Positions 10,395 to 20,734 of a stretch of DNA of 64,000 nt are shown piece after piece. The notes below the pieces were generated by a model. That model had not been told where the DNA came from. It was given only the letters and a program-made list of their open reading frames with translations, and did not search any database. Origin of the DNA: Diabrotica undecimpunctata (Eukaryota; Arthropoda; Insecta; Coleoptera; Chrysomelidae); contig NC_092805.1 of assembly GCF_040954645.1 (NCBI RefSeq), positions 73,455,186-73,519,185 on the forward strand, given 5' to 3'. Position numbers and translations under genes: made by a program. The first letter of the stretch is position 1; each line of letters opens with the position of its first letter.

Positions 10395-10643
10395 AAATTC
10401 ACTATTTTACAATGGAACTGCGACGGATACTATCCGCGCCTTGAACACATTCAATATCTTATATCAATTTACCATCCAGATTTTCTTTGTCTCCAAGAGA
10501 CTAATTTTAATACAACTAATATTCCTCATCTTAAATCCTTTGAAGGATACCACTTCATTAGGACGAACTGCTTCAGAGCTAGTGGAGGTGCATCAATATT
10601 TGCGTCCAGCGAAATCTTCTCAACAATGCTACCATTATTTTAA
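10395..10643 (+). pseudogene. ORF2 endonuclease start (APE type), truncated
   Basis: The frame 10395-10643 encodes LQWNCDGYYPRLEHI near its start and then PDFLCLQETNF. These are the N-terminal blocks of the APE-like endonuclease of Jockey/I-type ORF2, with the catalytic Asn in WNC and Glu in QET. GGASIFASS follows, and the frame stops at 10641-10643. RT and RNase H do not follow. A tail of similar type at 16345 may belong to the same copy, but this is unproven. Confidence 0.75.
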
Positions 10644-11154
10644 TTAACTATATTGGACAATTGTACGCAACTGACACGGGAATACTTCAAATTTTTTGAC
10701 AGTTACGCGAGTGGAAAAATTGTTTAAATAGGCAAATAGGGAAATAAGTAAAAAAAGTAAGTAAACTCGGTTCGCTATTCCCAGTCCGAACTGTCTAGTG
10801 AATTTAGTAATTATTTTTTTGCGAAGTTAGTTACTTTTTGACAGACTAAAAGTGGCTGGAAATTACTATACAACCAAGCAAAGGTACTCATAGCCAATAT
10901 TAATAGTAAACAAACTAAATAGTAAATAAAATAGAACTTTGCGAATTACCGACAATCAATATTTATTTATCTGCACCATATAATAAATAGTTATGTTAAA
11001 TTATAACAACTAAAGTATATTTTTTAAATATATACTACCCAAAATTTAATGGGTTTGGTATACACTTCCACTATTTAGAATAATTCTTCTTTTTTTTAAA
11101 GAAAGAAGTCTGCAATAGTAGCATACTTGAGCTATTAATACTGAGAAGTAGGAA
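10644..11154. other. AT-rich gap, no gene seen
   Basis: About 510 bp without a convincing ORF, RNA gene or clear repeat. It joins the truncated endonuclease to the R1-type 3' end, so at least one insertion or deletion boundary must lie here. Confidence 0.5.
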
Positions 11155-11725
11155 TTGTTGTGTTGTAGGTTTCCGACAATGAATCTGTCAAAATGTGCCC
11201 GAGCTAAGCGAATGGAGTTTACCCTGTTCATCAGAGAGGAACTCCGTACCTGGGAACTCAATCAACTAAGATCATATTGGTCTAATACACCAGGACAAAG
11301 GCAAGCAAAAAGGCTCATAAAAGTGTCGCCTACTGCAACAAACCGCCTTCTCGAAATGAGTAAAAAAGATATCAAAATGGTCACTGGCCTTCTCACTGGT
11401 CACTGCCCTCTGAGATATCAACTCAAGAAGATGGGCAAATCAGATAGTGAGAACTGTCGTTTCTGTCACAATGAAAAAGAAACGGCAGAACATATACTAT
11501 GCAACTGCGTAGCACTGTTCTGCAAAAGACTAAAATTTCTAGAAGAGGTCAGTCTGGCGTCCTCTGACATAGGAAACAAGTCACCTAGGAAGCTAATCAA
11601 CTTCATCAGAAGAATTGGCATTCTAGAGTTTAACTAGATTAAGGTATACACAAAAGATCTCTATAGGTCGAAGTGCGGTGAGGCCGCATGGCCTTAACGA
11701 CCTCACATAATCTAATCTAATCTAA
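11155..11725 (+). pseudogene. 5'-truncated non-LTR element, ORF2 C-terminus and 3' tail
   Basis: An open frame to 11637 carries the C-terminal region of an R1/Jockey-type ORF2. VTGLLTGHCPLRYQLKKMG is followed by a zinc-finger-like CRFCHNEKETAEHILCNC, the block after RNase H. RT is absent. After the stop comes a short 3' UTR with GTGAGGCCGCATGGCC, ending in a TCTAATCTAATCTAA run at about 11708-11725, a typical simple-repeat tail for 5'-truncated insertions. The 5' junction is near 11155. Confidence 0.8.
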
Positions 11726-11963
11726 GTACCCTGTTTTTGACACTCGTCCGGCCAGGCAAACGACAGTTGTTTTGAGTAGTATGGACCTATGTAACAAAAA
11801 ACTATATGTTTCCTGCAGTCAATTTTTTTAACTTAATTAGTTATTAACAAATTAAGGTCAAAAAACGGAAAATTTTTGCTTTTTTCGTCCATCAGCAAAA
11901 ATTGAAGCATTTTAAACAAATTTTAGAAGAGAATAAACTTATATCAATATTTTTTAGAAAATA
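11726..11963. other. Spacer, nothing recognised
   Basis: Non-coding sequence between the non-LTR tail and the next broken gene. It includes the pair AAAAATTTTTGC/GCAAAAATT at about 11867-11901, which could form a weak hairpin. Confidence 0.4.
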
Positions 11964-14900
11964 ATGTATATCATAAATCGTGTCAGAATGAATTTTATCA
12001 TTTTAAACCTATATGTTATGATAGACAATAATTTGAGTGATAATATGAATGCTATTTTGGAATTCGCTATTAACTATATTTTGGACAACGAAAGTATTTC
12101 GCAATTTTCTTTAAAAGATATTAATAAGTTTAAAGCTCAGACAAATATTGTTAATTCTGAACAACCTAGGATAGATCGTATAGTATATCAATTAGAAAAT
12201 CATTTTGGGGATGAAATTATGGTTCATATAGCAGAAAATTCCCGCGATTATTTTATTTGCTACCGCGATACTTTAGGAAGAGTTTTAGAAGATTCGTGGT
12301 ATGCAGCACGCGAAAAAGACAACATAAAAGATCGCGAGAGGATTGTGGAAATGGCAGGTCATATTATACTGCAAGATATCAGAACGCATCAACAACTTGA
12401 CATGGATGAATATAAATCTCCAAGCAACTTTTTAGATGACATTGATAACGTTCCGAAAACATTGAAGAAACTTGTAGACATTATTGTAAAAACTCATAAA
12501 AACCTAAATGAAATAAAAGAGATGAAATTAGACAATTAAGTACTTACTTTTTCGCATTTACTTGTATCTGCTGCGAGACCAAAATGCTTCAAGTCTAATA
12601 TTAAGTTAGGTTTATCAGGTTGAATTCATCGTAAATATGGTATCAAAGAACTCATTAATCTGCTCAGCAATATTGGTTTATGTGCTTCGTATAAGGATGT
12701 AGAACTATTTGAAAATTCTGTCCTTCACGACACCGAAGTTTTTAATATTTTACCTGATGCATATTTACAATTTGTTTTCGACAACGCAAACCATAATACT
12801 GCTACAGTTGATGGACATAATACATTCCATGCAATGGGTGGTATAATGTGTGTTACTCCCGGAGAGAGTCAGTTACATCCGAGAAAAAAATAGCAAAAAT
12901 AAAAAAGACTTCATTAAATGTAGCAAATGATAAATTTAGTTTTATTCCTATAAAACAATGTTATATACATAAAAGTACTGCATTAGATAAAATGGTAAAA
13001 AAAATAATAATTTTGAATCATAAGCGTCAAAAAAAATTGAAGAAATACGAAAAAACGCCCTTGAAAAATTACGAATCAAATCTACTGAGTTGTTATGGTA
13101 TTTCACTAAAAAAAAAAACAGATAAAAATACTCCGGGCTGGTTTGGATTCATGGAGAAATACTATGAATTTAAAGATACTTACGAAATTTCTAAAATAAT
13201 TCCGCTACCGTTTGTAAATGCTGCTCCAAGCGATTACAGTACAATATTTACAGTTTTAATCGAAGCTGCAAATAAAGCTAAAACACATAATCAAAAACAT
13301 GTATGTGTAACGTTTGATCAACTTTTGTATTGGAAAGCGCGAAATATTCTTGCTTCGATTACAGATGATAATGACCCACACAATTTAAAATCGATAATAC
13401 TTGTAATAGGCGGGTGTCATGCCCTTATGTCCTATTTAGAAAATATCGGTTTTATTATGGAACGAAGCGGAATAAAAGAAGCTATTTCGACAATTTATGC
13501 CGAAGGTTCAGCTGAGAAAGCACTAACAGGCCATGCATACGCAAGAGCAGTTCGCGCACATGTTCTTTTATATCTCGCTTTAGCCAATATTATTTTTGAA
13601 AATGTCGAATTTACAGATGCCGAGAATAAAGTTCTGGAAGAAGCTCGAAAAAATTTAGGTATTATTCCCGTGGATAGTTTGAATGACAGTACATGGTCTA
13701 ATATCATAGATAAATTTGAATTGACTGTAACAAATATAGAAGAACGTGGTCCACAAGCAAGCTGAGGGTGTAATATTTTAGAATGGTCACAATTATGCTC
13801 CTCTTTATTAATTCACAACGTTGCGGAAACTGGGATCCTAACCTCCATTGTCTTGAATTAATGCAGCCCTTTTTTCATGCGTCTGGCCATAATTTATTTG
13901 CGAAGAGCATGCATATTTTTTACAGGATATGCGAAAGCTTAAGCAAAATATAGATCCAAGGGTATTCAATAATTTAAAATCGAAAGGATATTTTACAATA
14001 AGGCGATCAGATAAATATTGGTTTGGAATTTGGTCAGGCATGGCAAATTTTTTCGAGGAATTTAACCCATTTCCCATAACTGAAGATATAAGATCAATCT
14101 ATTCTGGTGTAGTAGGAGATACATCTATAAATTGTTATAAAGTGCAGGAGATTGGCATTAGCTTGCAATTAGCAAAAAAGTCACCAAACTGTAGGAAAAT
14201 TTACTTAAAAAAAAATAGCAAAATAAAGTCGACCAGGATGACTGTAAAAAATAACAAAAACGAAGAAGTAGCTATAGATCCACTCTTGATTTTTCAGCGA
14301 ATTTCTTTAAATATCTTTGAGCCGAACGATTTTAAACAATTTTTACATTATGAGCTCGTACTGTCTTTTCTTTCACTCTTCACGGAAGGAGGTTTAAAAA
14401 AACTAACAAGTCAGCATTATATAATGAATTTTTTCTGCCGAAATAGGCTCATAAAGAGCCTATTTCGGTAGAAAAATCTATGTTGTTGACGGAGGGTTTT
14501 TTACATCGTGTTTTATGGAACAAGTTCGAAAGCGTAGAAGATATTATTGGAAGATATGTATTAAGTGCTAAAAAACATTATGTAAAAAAAAGTATCTTTG
14601 TATTCTATGGTTACCCAGACGATGTATCAAGTTCAACAAAATCAATTGAACGTTCTCGCAGAAAACAAACGAATACAGGGACAGCAATTAGTATTGATAT
14701 AACTAACAACAATACAAAAATAAGTATTTCAAAAAAAGATTTTATGCAAAGTGAGTTAAACAACAAACAACTGATTGCTTTGTTAAAAAAGGCTTTAGAA
14801 AATTCTGAATTTTTAGTAAAAATAGCTGAAGAAGATGCTGACACTTTAATTGTAAGTACTGCACTTCAACATGCCATCTGGAATTCTGTAGTCGATACTT

Positions 14901-15155
14901 ATATTATTGGCCAGGACATCGATTTATTAGTAATTTTAACTCAATACGTTGCTTTACATAAAAATGTGCCGAATGTACTGAGGAGACGTGCGAAATTGGG
15001 AATGTAGTAGATAGTTTAGATATATGTATTAGATAGTTTAGAAATGAATTTAGATGAATTGACTCAAAACGAATATTTGGAAAACGAGGATAATTTTAAT
15101 GTAGTTACGGATGATGTACCGACTTCAAAAAAAATTCGACTTGAAACCCGTTAAC
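11964..15155 (+). pseudogene. Broken copy of an intronless multicopy arthropod protein with PIN/FEN-like C-terminus
   Basis: Conserved blocks run in one order through shifting frames. A helical N-terminus spans 11964-12539. A bridge at 12625-12870 ends DNANHNTATVDGHNTFHAMG. Next comes 12848-13765 with GSAEKALTGHAYARAVRAH. A block at 13860-14471 holds FHASGHNLF, YFTIRRSDKYWFGIWS and FQRISLNIF. The end, 14480-15007, has YPDD, STKSIERSRR, DADTLIV and GQDIDLLVIL. From memory, unnamed multicopy proteins of insects and other invertebrates share this order; the spaced Asp residues recall PIN/flap nucleases. At least four frameshifts, a deletion after GIWSGM, and FYGYP where I expect FDGY show decay. 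No intron is needed. Host gene or mobile-element cargo is unresolved. Confidence 0.65.
14432..14474. repeat. 19-bp inverted duplication inside the broken gene
   Basis: TTTCTGCCGAAATAGGCTC, loop ATAAA, then its reverse complement with one mismatch. It sits exactly where the reading frame breaks between the NFF block and the PIN-like block, so it looks like a local snap-back duplication. A terminator role is unlikely here. Confidence 0.75.
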
Positions 15156-15379
15156 GCTAAAGAATCTTTTTTTCAAATTTCAAAATTTTATTTACACATA
15201 ATTTTCAGTAATATTGTTGTTCATATGGAAATCTTCATGAAATTGTTTAATATATTCTAATTTTTGAATTTCGACCTATCCTACAAATAAATCACTAAAC
15301 GTTAGTGTTATCATAAGTGCAAGTATGTACATATTTTCTACGATATGTTAGTGGTTTGGCATTACACTTTTCTCCAGGA

Positions 15380-16055
15380 CGTCGTCTCTGCTCTTTACGT
15401 TTCTCCATGAAGTTTCTCCATTCTTTGCCATCGATATTTATGTTCTAAAAACTTTAGATGTTGATGTTCTTGATTTTCCTGCTAGGCTTCTTGTACTAAG
15501 AGACAGTTTTAGGTAGGGAACTACTGCAGCTCGACAAAACTGTAATAAAGTAATATTTGACTTATTGATTAGTTTATAGAGAGACCATAAATTTACTAGT
15601 GCCATATCCATCAGTCGTGTGAATATTGCCCAATATTACTTCTTAGCTTTAATTTTAGTTGTTGTGTATTTTTTAACAAACCAGTAGTGTTGATACATGC
15701 CCCCTATAAATGTAGTATATACTTGCGGTCAAGAAATAAACGTTTTCCTTTGAGGTTGTGGTTCCATTTCCTAGCTGGTGCGGGAGGTTTTATATTATCA
15801 AAATTAGATACCATAGTAACACACTGAATGTCGTTCCATTTTACAAAAAATATTTTTCAATTTACATGAAATTAGAAATCATGTGATCCACCATTTACCA
15901 AGAGTTTTTGTATCTTATATAGGACACTTCGCTAATCTATTTTCCCGCAAGGTTTTTGTTGTTGTGTATTCACATTTTTGTAAATGAAATAATAAATCGT
16001 TGCTGGTAAATTAATTGTTAAAGAATACCCAGTAGCCTGCAGGTTCATAAATGCA
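15380..16055 (-). pseudogene. piggyBac transposase remnant
   Basis: Minus-strand translation shows in order: a block ending RLAKCP near 15930; KMERH and SNFDN near 15810; then KYTTTKIKAKK-stop-YWAIFTRLMDMALVNLW-LYKL near 15560-15680. The last matches the piggyBac block GVDxxDxxxxxYxxxIxxKKWYWxxFTxxLDMAxVNAW. The expected Trp after KK is TAA, and several other stops and shifts occur. The N-terminal catalytic DDD region and terminal repeats are not seen. A different, better-preserved piggyBac lies at 44687-46340. Confidence 0.72.
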
Positions 16056-16344
16056 ATCTAACATATCAAATACTACTTTTGATCCTAAGTTAAAATATTT
16101 TTGCCGTTGTATAAAAGTAGGTATAGGGTATAAAAGTATATATACGAGTATAAACGTTAAAATTACAACAGTATCCACTACTTACCACAAAAATCCCAAA
16201 GCTTGGTATCGGATATCAAAAGTGGAATCGGATAATCTTTATGTTTATAATAATTTTATTTAATTTATTTTTGTATTTATTATCTGTGTAATATTATGTA
16301 ATAGTGTACTGTAGTGCTTATTACGTAGCTAATATAAAGAATGG
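16056..16344. other. Gap, no gene seen
   Basis: AT-rich, with a small motif-free open frame (16051-16263). Probably flank or 5' edge of the piggyBac remnant. Confidence 0.4.
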
Positions 16345-16925
16345 TAATTCGTTTAACCTAACAAACTTTACATCTATCTTCACTGCCGAACTTTATGCCA
16401 TTGAAAAAGCTCGAACTTTCGCAGAACTTTGGAGACACGGTTATATAACTTTTACTATCAGATTCTTTATCCGCTCTTGAGTCAATATCACAACCAATAA
16501 CCAAAAAACATCACTATGGATTATTATGCCATATTAAGAAGTTAATCGCTCAATTTAAATATAATAGGAATGACTTGGTCTTTACTTGGGTAAAATGTCA
16601 TGCCACGTTAGTCGATTCTACTCATAATCCCTAAGCCGTTTAAGGTTAAACCATGACGACTTTCCTGCACATTTAGCTAAAATCGTAATGCGTATCAACT
16701 CTCTTTGTTCATGTGATAACAACTCTACCGCAGACTCAAATCATAATATAATATTTAATTGTAAACTTAATGAATACCCTTTTTACAGTACTAATTACCC
16801 GATTTTAAGAGCAGAATGTGAGTTTACCGCTAAATATTTCACACAAGCTTCAACACAAAAACTATTAATAATATTATCATAAAGTTCCTTAGACTAAAAT
16901 AAATATTTAAAGGTATTGCGGAATA
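16345..16925 (+). pseudogene. Non-LTR element RNase H and C-terminal remnant
   Basis: Frames between 16370 and 16600 give FTAELYAIEKARTFAELWRHG, DSLSALESIS and VFTWVKCHA, the catalytic Glu, Asp and following blocks of an RNase H domain in I/Jockey-type ORF2. A short C-terminal part follows (CSCDNNSTADSNHNIIFNC, 16700-16770), ending at 16881. Stops and one or more shifts break it. It could be the 3' part of the element with ORF1 at 2359/9781, now separated by insertions and deletions, but no RT links them. Confidence 0.68.
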
Positions 16926-17023
16926 CTTTCTCATAAATATGATGAAATATAAATTTTTTTATGAAAATCGCAATAAACAAATGGAAAATAAAAAAAAACG
17001 ACTTGTGCCCAGATTCACAATCA

Positions 17024-17199
17024 ACTGAATACTAAGATGTTTTACATTTTGATAACGCAAAGTACCAGTGTCCTATTTATAGATTAGTAAAATAAAATGT
17101 ATAATAATGATACTGAATACTAAGATGTTTTACATTTTGATAACGCAAAGTACCAGTGTCCTATTTATAGATTAGTAAAATAAAATGTATAATAATGAT
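17024..17199. repeat. Exact tandem duplication, 2 x 88 bp
   Basis: 17024-17111 and 17112-17199 appear identical, each beginning ACTGAATACTAAGATG and ending ATAATAATGAT. A diverged inverted relative, ATCTATAAATAGCGGACAC, occurs near 17490. No gene overlaps; 17200-17548 shows nothing else. Confidence 0.9.
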
Positions 17200-17545
17200 T
17201 CAGCAATTTATATTTCTGAAATTTTTTCATGAATTTATTTTATAATAAACATGATTCAACAAGAATAATCCAGTAAACGATAAAAAACGGCCGATATGGA
17301 ACTTTTATTATAAATGTGTAAATCTAAACAAGCGCAGCATAGTTTATATTTTTATTGAAAGAATATTGGAGATACAATACAACAAATATTATAATTTAGT
17401 TTAATACAGCCTAATTATCTATAGAAAATTTTTCTTTAAATTTAACCACATTTTAAGAGTTGAAAAAAAAATACAATTTTCAGCAGTGATCTATAAATAG
17501 CGGACACTAACTATCTTTGTTTACACTGTGACAATTAAATAATTA

Positions 17546-17548
<3 letters not shown>

Positions 17549-17595
<47 letters not shown>
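17549..17595. repeat. (TA)n tract, left part split by the gypsy element
   Basis: Pure TA repeat ending exactly at the 5' LTR. The other part is 26027-26106. The gypsy element inserted into this microsatellite. Confidence 0.95.
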
Positions 17596-17597
<2 letters not shown>

Positions 17598-19030
17598 ATA
17601 TGATATAGGAGAAAGAAAGGTATTGTTTAAAAAATTAATTTGTAAGTTATATACTAGATAATTTTAGATATAACAAGTATTTGGTTATTTTAAGAAGTTA
17701 TATACTAGAGAATTTAATAAAAATATATTTATGTGAGGGCATTTTTAATAAATTAGCATATAATAAGTGTAAAAAGTTGTATTTTAATGTTGTAAATATA
17801 TTTAAGTGAGCCATGTGCATAGGCAACCAACTATACAGTAAATTGACAGATAGAAATTAATCATAATACGAATATAAGTGGGGTTATAATAATAATGTTA
17901 GTTTAAAATGTTTAATTTATATATATTTAATGATTTAAATGTTTATTCTGATCTGAAAAGCCTAAATGTAAACAAAATTATTAATAGAAAAGAATGGAAT
18001 TCTCTGGATCACCGGAGATGGCCATGTTTGCGAAATGGTTTGTTCCAGAAAATTCAGACATGTATTTAATAGAACAAATTGGAACATGATCTCTTACCAG
18101 ATGGTTCTAGAATATCCAAAAAGATATAAATACCCGTGATTTGGATTCAAGATGGAAGTTTTTAGTCAGAAGTCAGGCCAGTTTATTATGAAAGTTAGTA
18201 GACACATTTAGTTAGTGAAGTAAATTGTTCAGAATTTTCAAGAAGTCAGTCAGAAAAGTTTAGTAAGAAATATGAAAGTTAATTGGAGTCAGTGAATCAG
18301 TTACAAATAGTCAAATTGTTTAATATAGTGAGTTAAATGAAGATTAAAAATTATGCATATATTTAATGCACATTTATAATTATACACAAATAATTATTGA
18401 AGATTATAAAAGTATATTAGAAGAATATTGGATGGACATTGGAAGGAATTAAAATTATATTATGATTGGAGATTAGTATAAATCAACTTATAATAATTGG
18501 ATATTGGCATATTGAAAAGAAGAATAAATATAAATGGTGTTTGCTGGTTTGCTTGGTGGTGTATAAATGCTGGTGAAGAAAACTATATCTTAAATTGGTA
18601 GAAGCTGATAATTGGAAAAAGTAATTTCACAAAAACAAGGATAACCGAAGTACGAAGACATTCAGTGATGATTAGAATCTATATAGTGGAAAACAGTTCA
18701 TTTAGGCATTCAGTGAAAGAAAGGTACAAAATTTTGTTAATATAATTTAGTTAGTGTCATAACAATTTCAATTTTGAAGATAGTTTGTTTAAATTTTACA
18801 TTGTCTATAGAATTTAATTAGTTTTATAAGAATATCAATTTAAAGATAGTTTATTTTAAGTTTACATTGGCTAGGTTAGATATATATGTGTGTTTCATAA
18901 TAGTTATAATAAAGATAATTTAAAAAAGTACTTACAAGCTAATTCTTTGAGAACCGCGATAAAAACCCTATATATTATATTATTAAAAATACTCATTGCT
19001 CATCATTCAAACAAAAAACACATCATAACA
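17596..19030 (+). repeat. 5' LTR of the gypsy element
   Basis: 1435 bp. The primer-binding site follows 4 nt after its end. It includes GATATAAATACCC near 18123, a possible TATA region, and AATAAA-like signals downstream. Confidence 0.93.
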
Positions 19031-19034
19031 ATTT

Positions 19035-19052
19035 TGGCGCCCAACGTGGGGC
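19035..19052 (+). other. Primer-binding site, tRNA-Lys type
   Basis: TGGCGCCCAACGTGGGGC, 4 nt after the LTR. It equals the sequence known as the tRNA-Lys1,2-type primer site of several retroviruses and gypsy-like elements; assignment is from memory. Confidence 0.8.
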
Positions 19053-19174
19053 TCTCTATTTAAAAGAATTAGTTTGGGAAGATAAGTGCTCTCATATAAT
19101 TAAATTAATTATCAGTAGAAAGAAAAAATTATAGATTTTATTTTTAATTATATTTGAACAAGTAAAGTCTCAAA

Positions 19175-20734
19175 ATGTCTCAAGGAAAGAAAGGTACAAG
19201 AAGCAAAAAGAATGAAGAAGATGTGGAAGTAGAAACACAACCTATACAAGAGGAGAGTTTAGTTCAAGTTCCACAAGATACTGCAGAAATGAATCCAGAA
19301 AGAGAGGAAAATGTCAATATGGCAGCTTTGATGTCATTAATGATGCAGATGAACAAGACAATGGAAGAGAATACGAAAAAAATGGAAGAGAATACGAAAA
19401 AAATGGAAGAGAATTCAAAAGAAGTCAAAGAGGACATGAAAAAAATGGAACAGAAATTGGAAGAGAATTATAGAAAATTAGAAAAGAAAATAGAAGATAA
19501 TAATAATAAAATTGTAAAGCAAATAGAAAAACAAATGGATAAAAAACTTGAAACTGCAGAGAAAAAAGTAGCAAATGAAATAAAAAGTATACGGAATGAC
19601 TACAAGAAAAGGATAGACAATGAGAGGACAGAAGTAAAGAGGATTATTCAAGATAATAAGATAGATATAGAACAGAAAATAGAGTTACAGAAATGTAACT
19701 TAGAAATAAAAATTAACGAAGACAGGAGAAACACAGAAGAAAAATTAGACTATATACAACAAAATATCCAAATAAATAGTAATCAAATAAGAAATGTGGA
19801 ACAGAGAATAGATGATATTTCACAAATGAGAGACATAGGGAGACCTTACTTAAATTTAACAAATGAGACTGGGATTAAATTCTCTGGTAATATAAAAAAT
19901 TTGCATCCTAGAGTATACATAAATAGTTTAAAACATAAATTAAGATTTGTGAATAATATTAATGATATTAAAGATTATATTAGAATGACATTAAATGACA
20001 ATGCAGCAACTTGGTTTGCTAGTATTGAGAATGATTTAGATAATTTTCAAACATTTGAAAATAAATTTTTAAATTATTATTGGGGTGAACTAGACCAAGC
20101 CAAGTTTAGAGAAATTCTATATTTTGGAAAGTATAATTAAAATTTAAAATCAAATATGGTAGATTATGCATTGAAACTGATAACAGTTGCAAAATATTTA
20201 GAACCACCACTTAGAGAGGATGAAACAGTCTTAAATGTATCTAGACATTTTGATGCTGATGTTGTGCAAACCGTAACTGTACAAAATATTCAAACAATAG
20301 ATAGTTTTATTAATTTTATTCAAAGAATACAAAGAGGCAATATGACAAGTAATAATAACAACAGAAAAAACAATAATAACTTTCAATATAATAAAAATGA
20401 TAATCAACAATATAGACAATCATATAATAATTATAGATATGGTAATAATTTACAAAATTTTAATAATAATAACAGTAATTATAATAGACAACATTTTAAT
20501 AACAGTACTAATAATAATAGACAAGATTTTAATAATCGAAGAAATATAGAGCGACCTAACTATAACAGACAGGTAAATTGTGTACAAAGGAATAGGAGCT
20601 GCGAAGACAGGGAACGAAATAGTACAAGGCAAGAAAATGTGAGTAGAAGTCATAGTAGGGAAAGACATAGGACATCAGATCCAAGTGGTCAGATACAATC
20701 TGACAATTCTAATAATCAAAATTTTGTGCAGTAA
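19175..20734 (+). CDS. gag: Gag of the gypsy element, one in-frame stop
   Basis: ATG at 19175 follows a 122-nt leader after the primer site. Residues ~55-210 form a long Lys/Glu-rich coiled coil with repeats of MEENTKK (three near-copies). From about residue 225 comes a capsid-like region (FSGNIKNLHPRVYINSLKHK, then MTLNDNAATWF and FLNYYWGELDQAKFREIL) typical of gypsy-family Gag. The frame is stopped by TAA at 20138-20140 and continues in the same frame to 20734, so a single substitution separates it from a ~519-residue protein. The C-terminus is Asn/Arg-rich with no CCHC knuckle; basic Arg clusters may bind RNA instead. It ends in the -1 slip site into pol. Confidence 0.88.
20719..20725 (+). 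promoter_or_regulatory. -1 frameshift heptamer A AAT TTT at gag/pol
   Basis: In the gag frame the heptamer reads A AAT TTT, fitting the X XXY YYZ rule, 9 nt before the end of the gag stop codon. Pol is open in the -1 frame from here and has no start codon at its beginning, so ribosomal slippage is the likely route. No downstream structure was tested. Confidence 0.7.
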
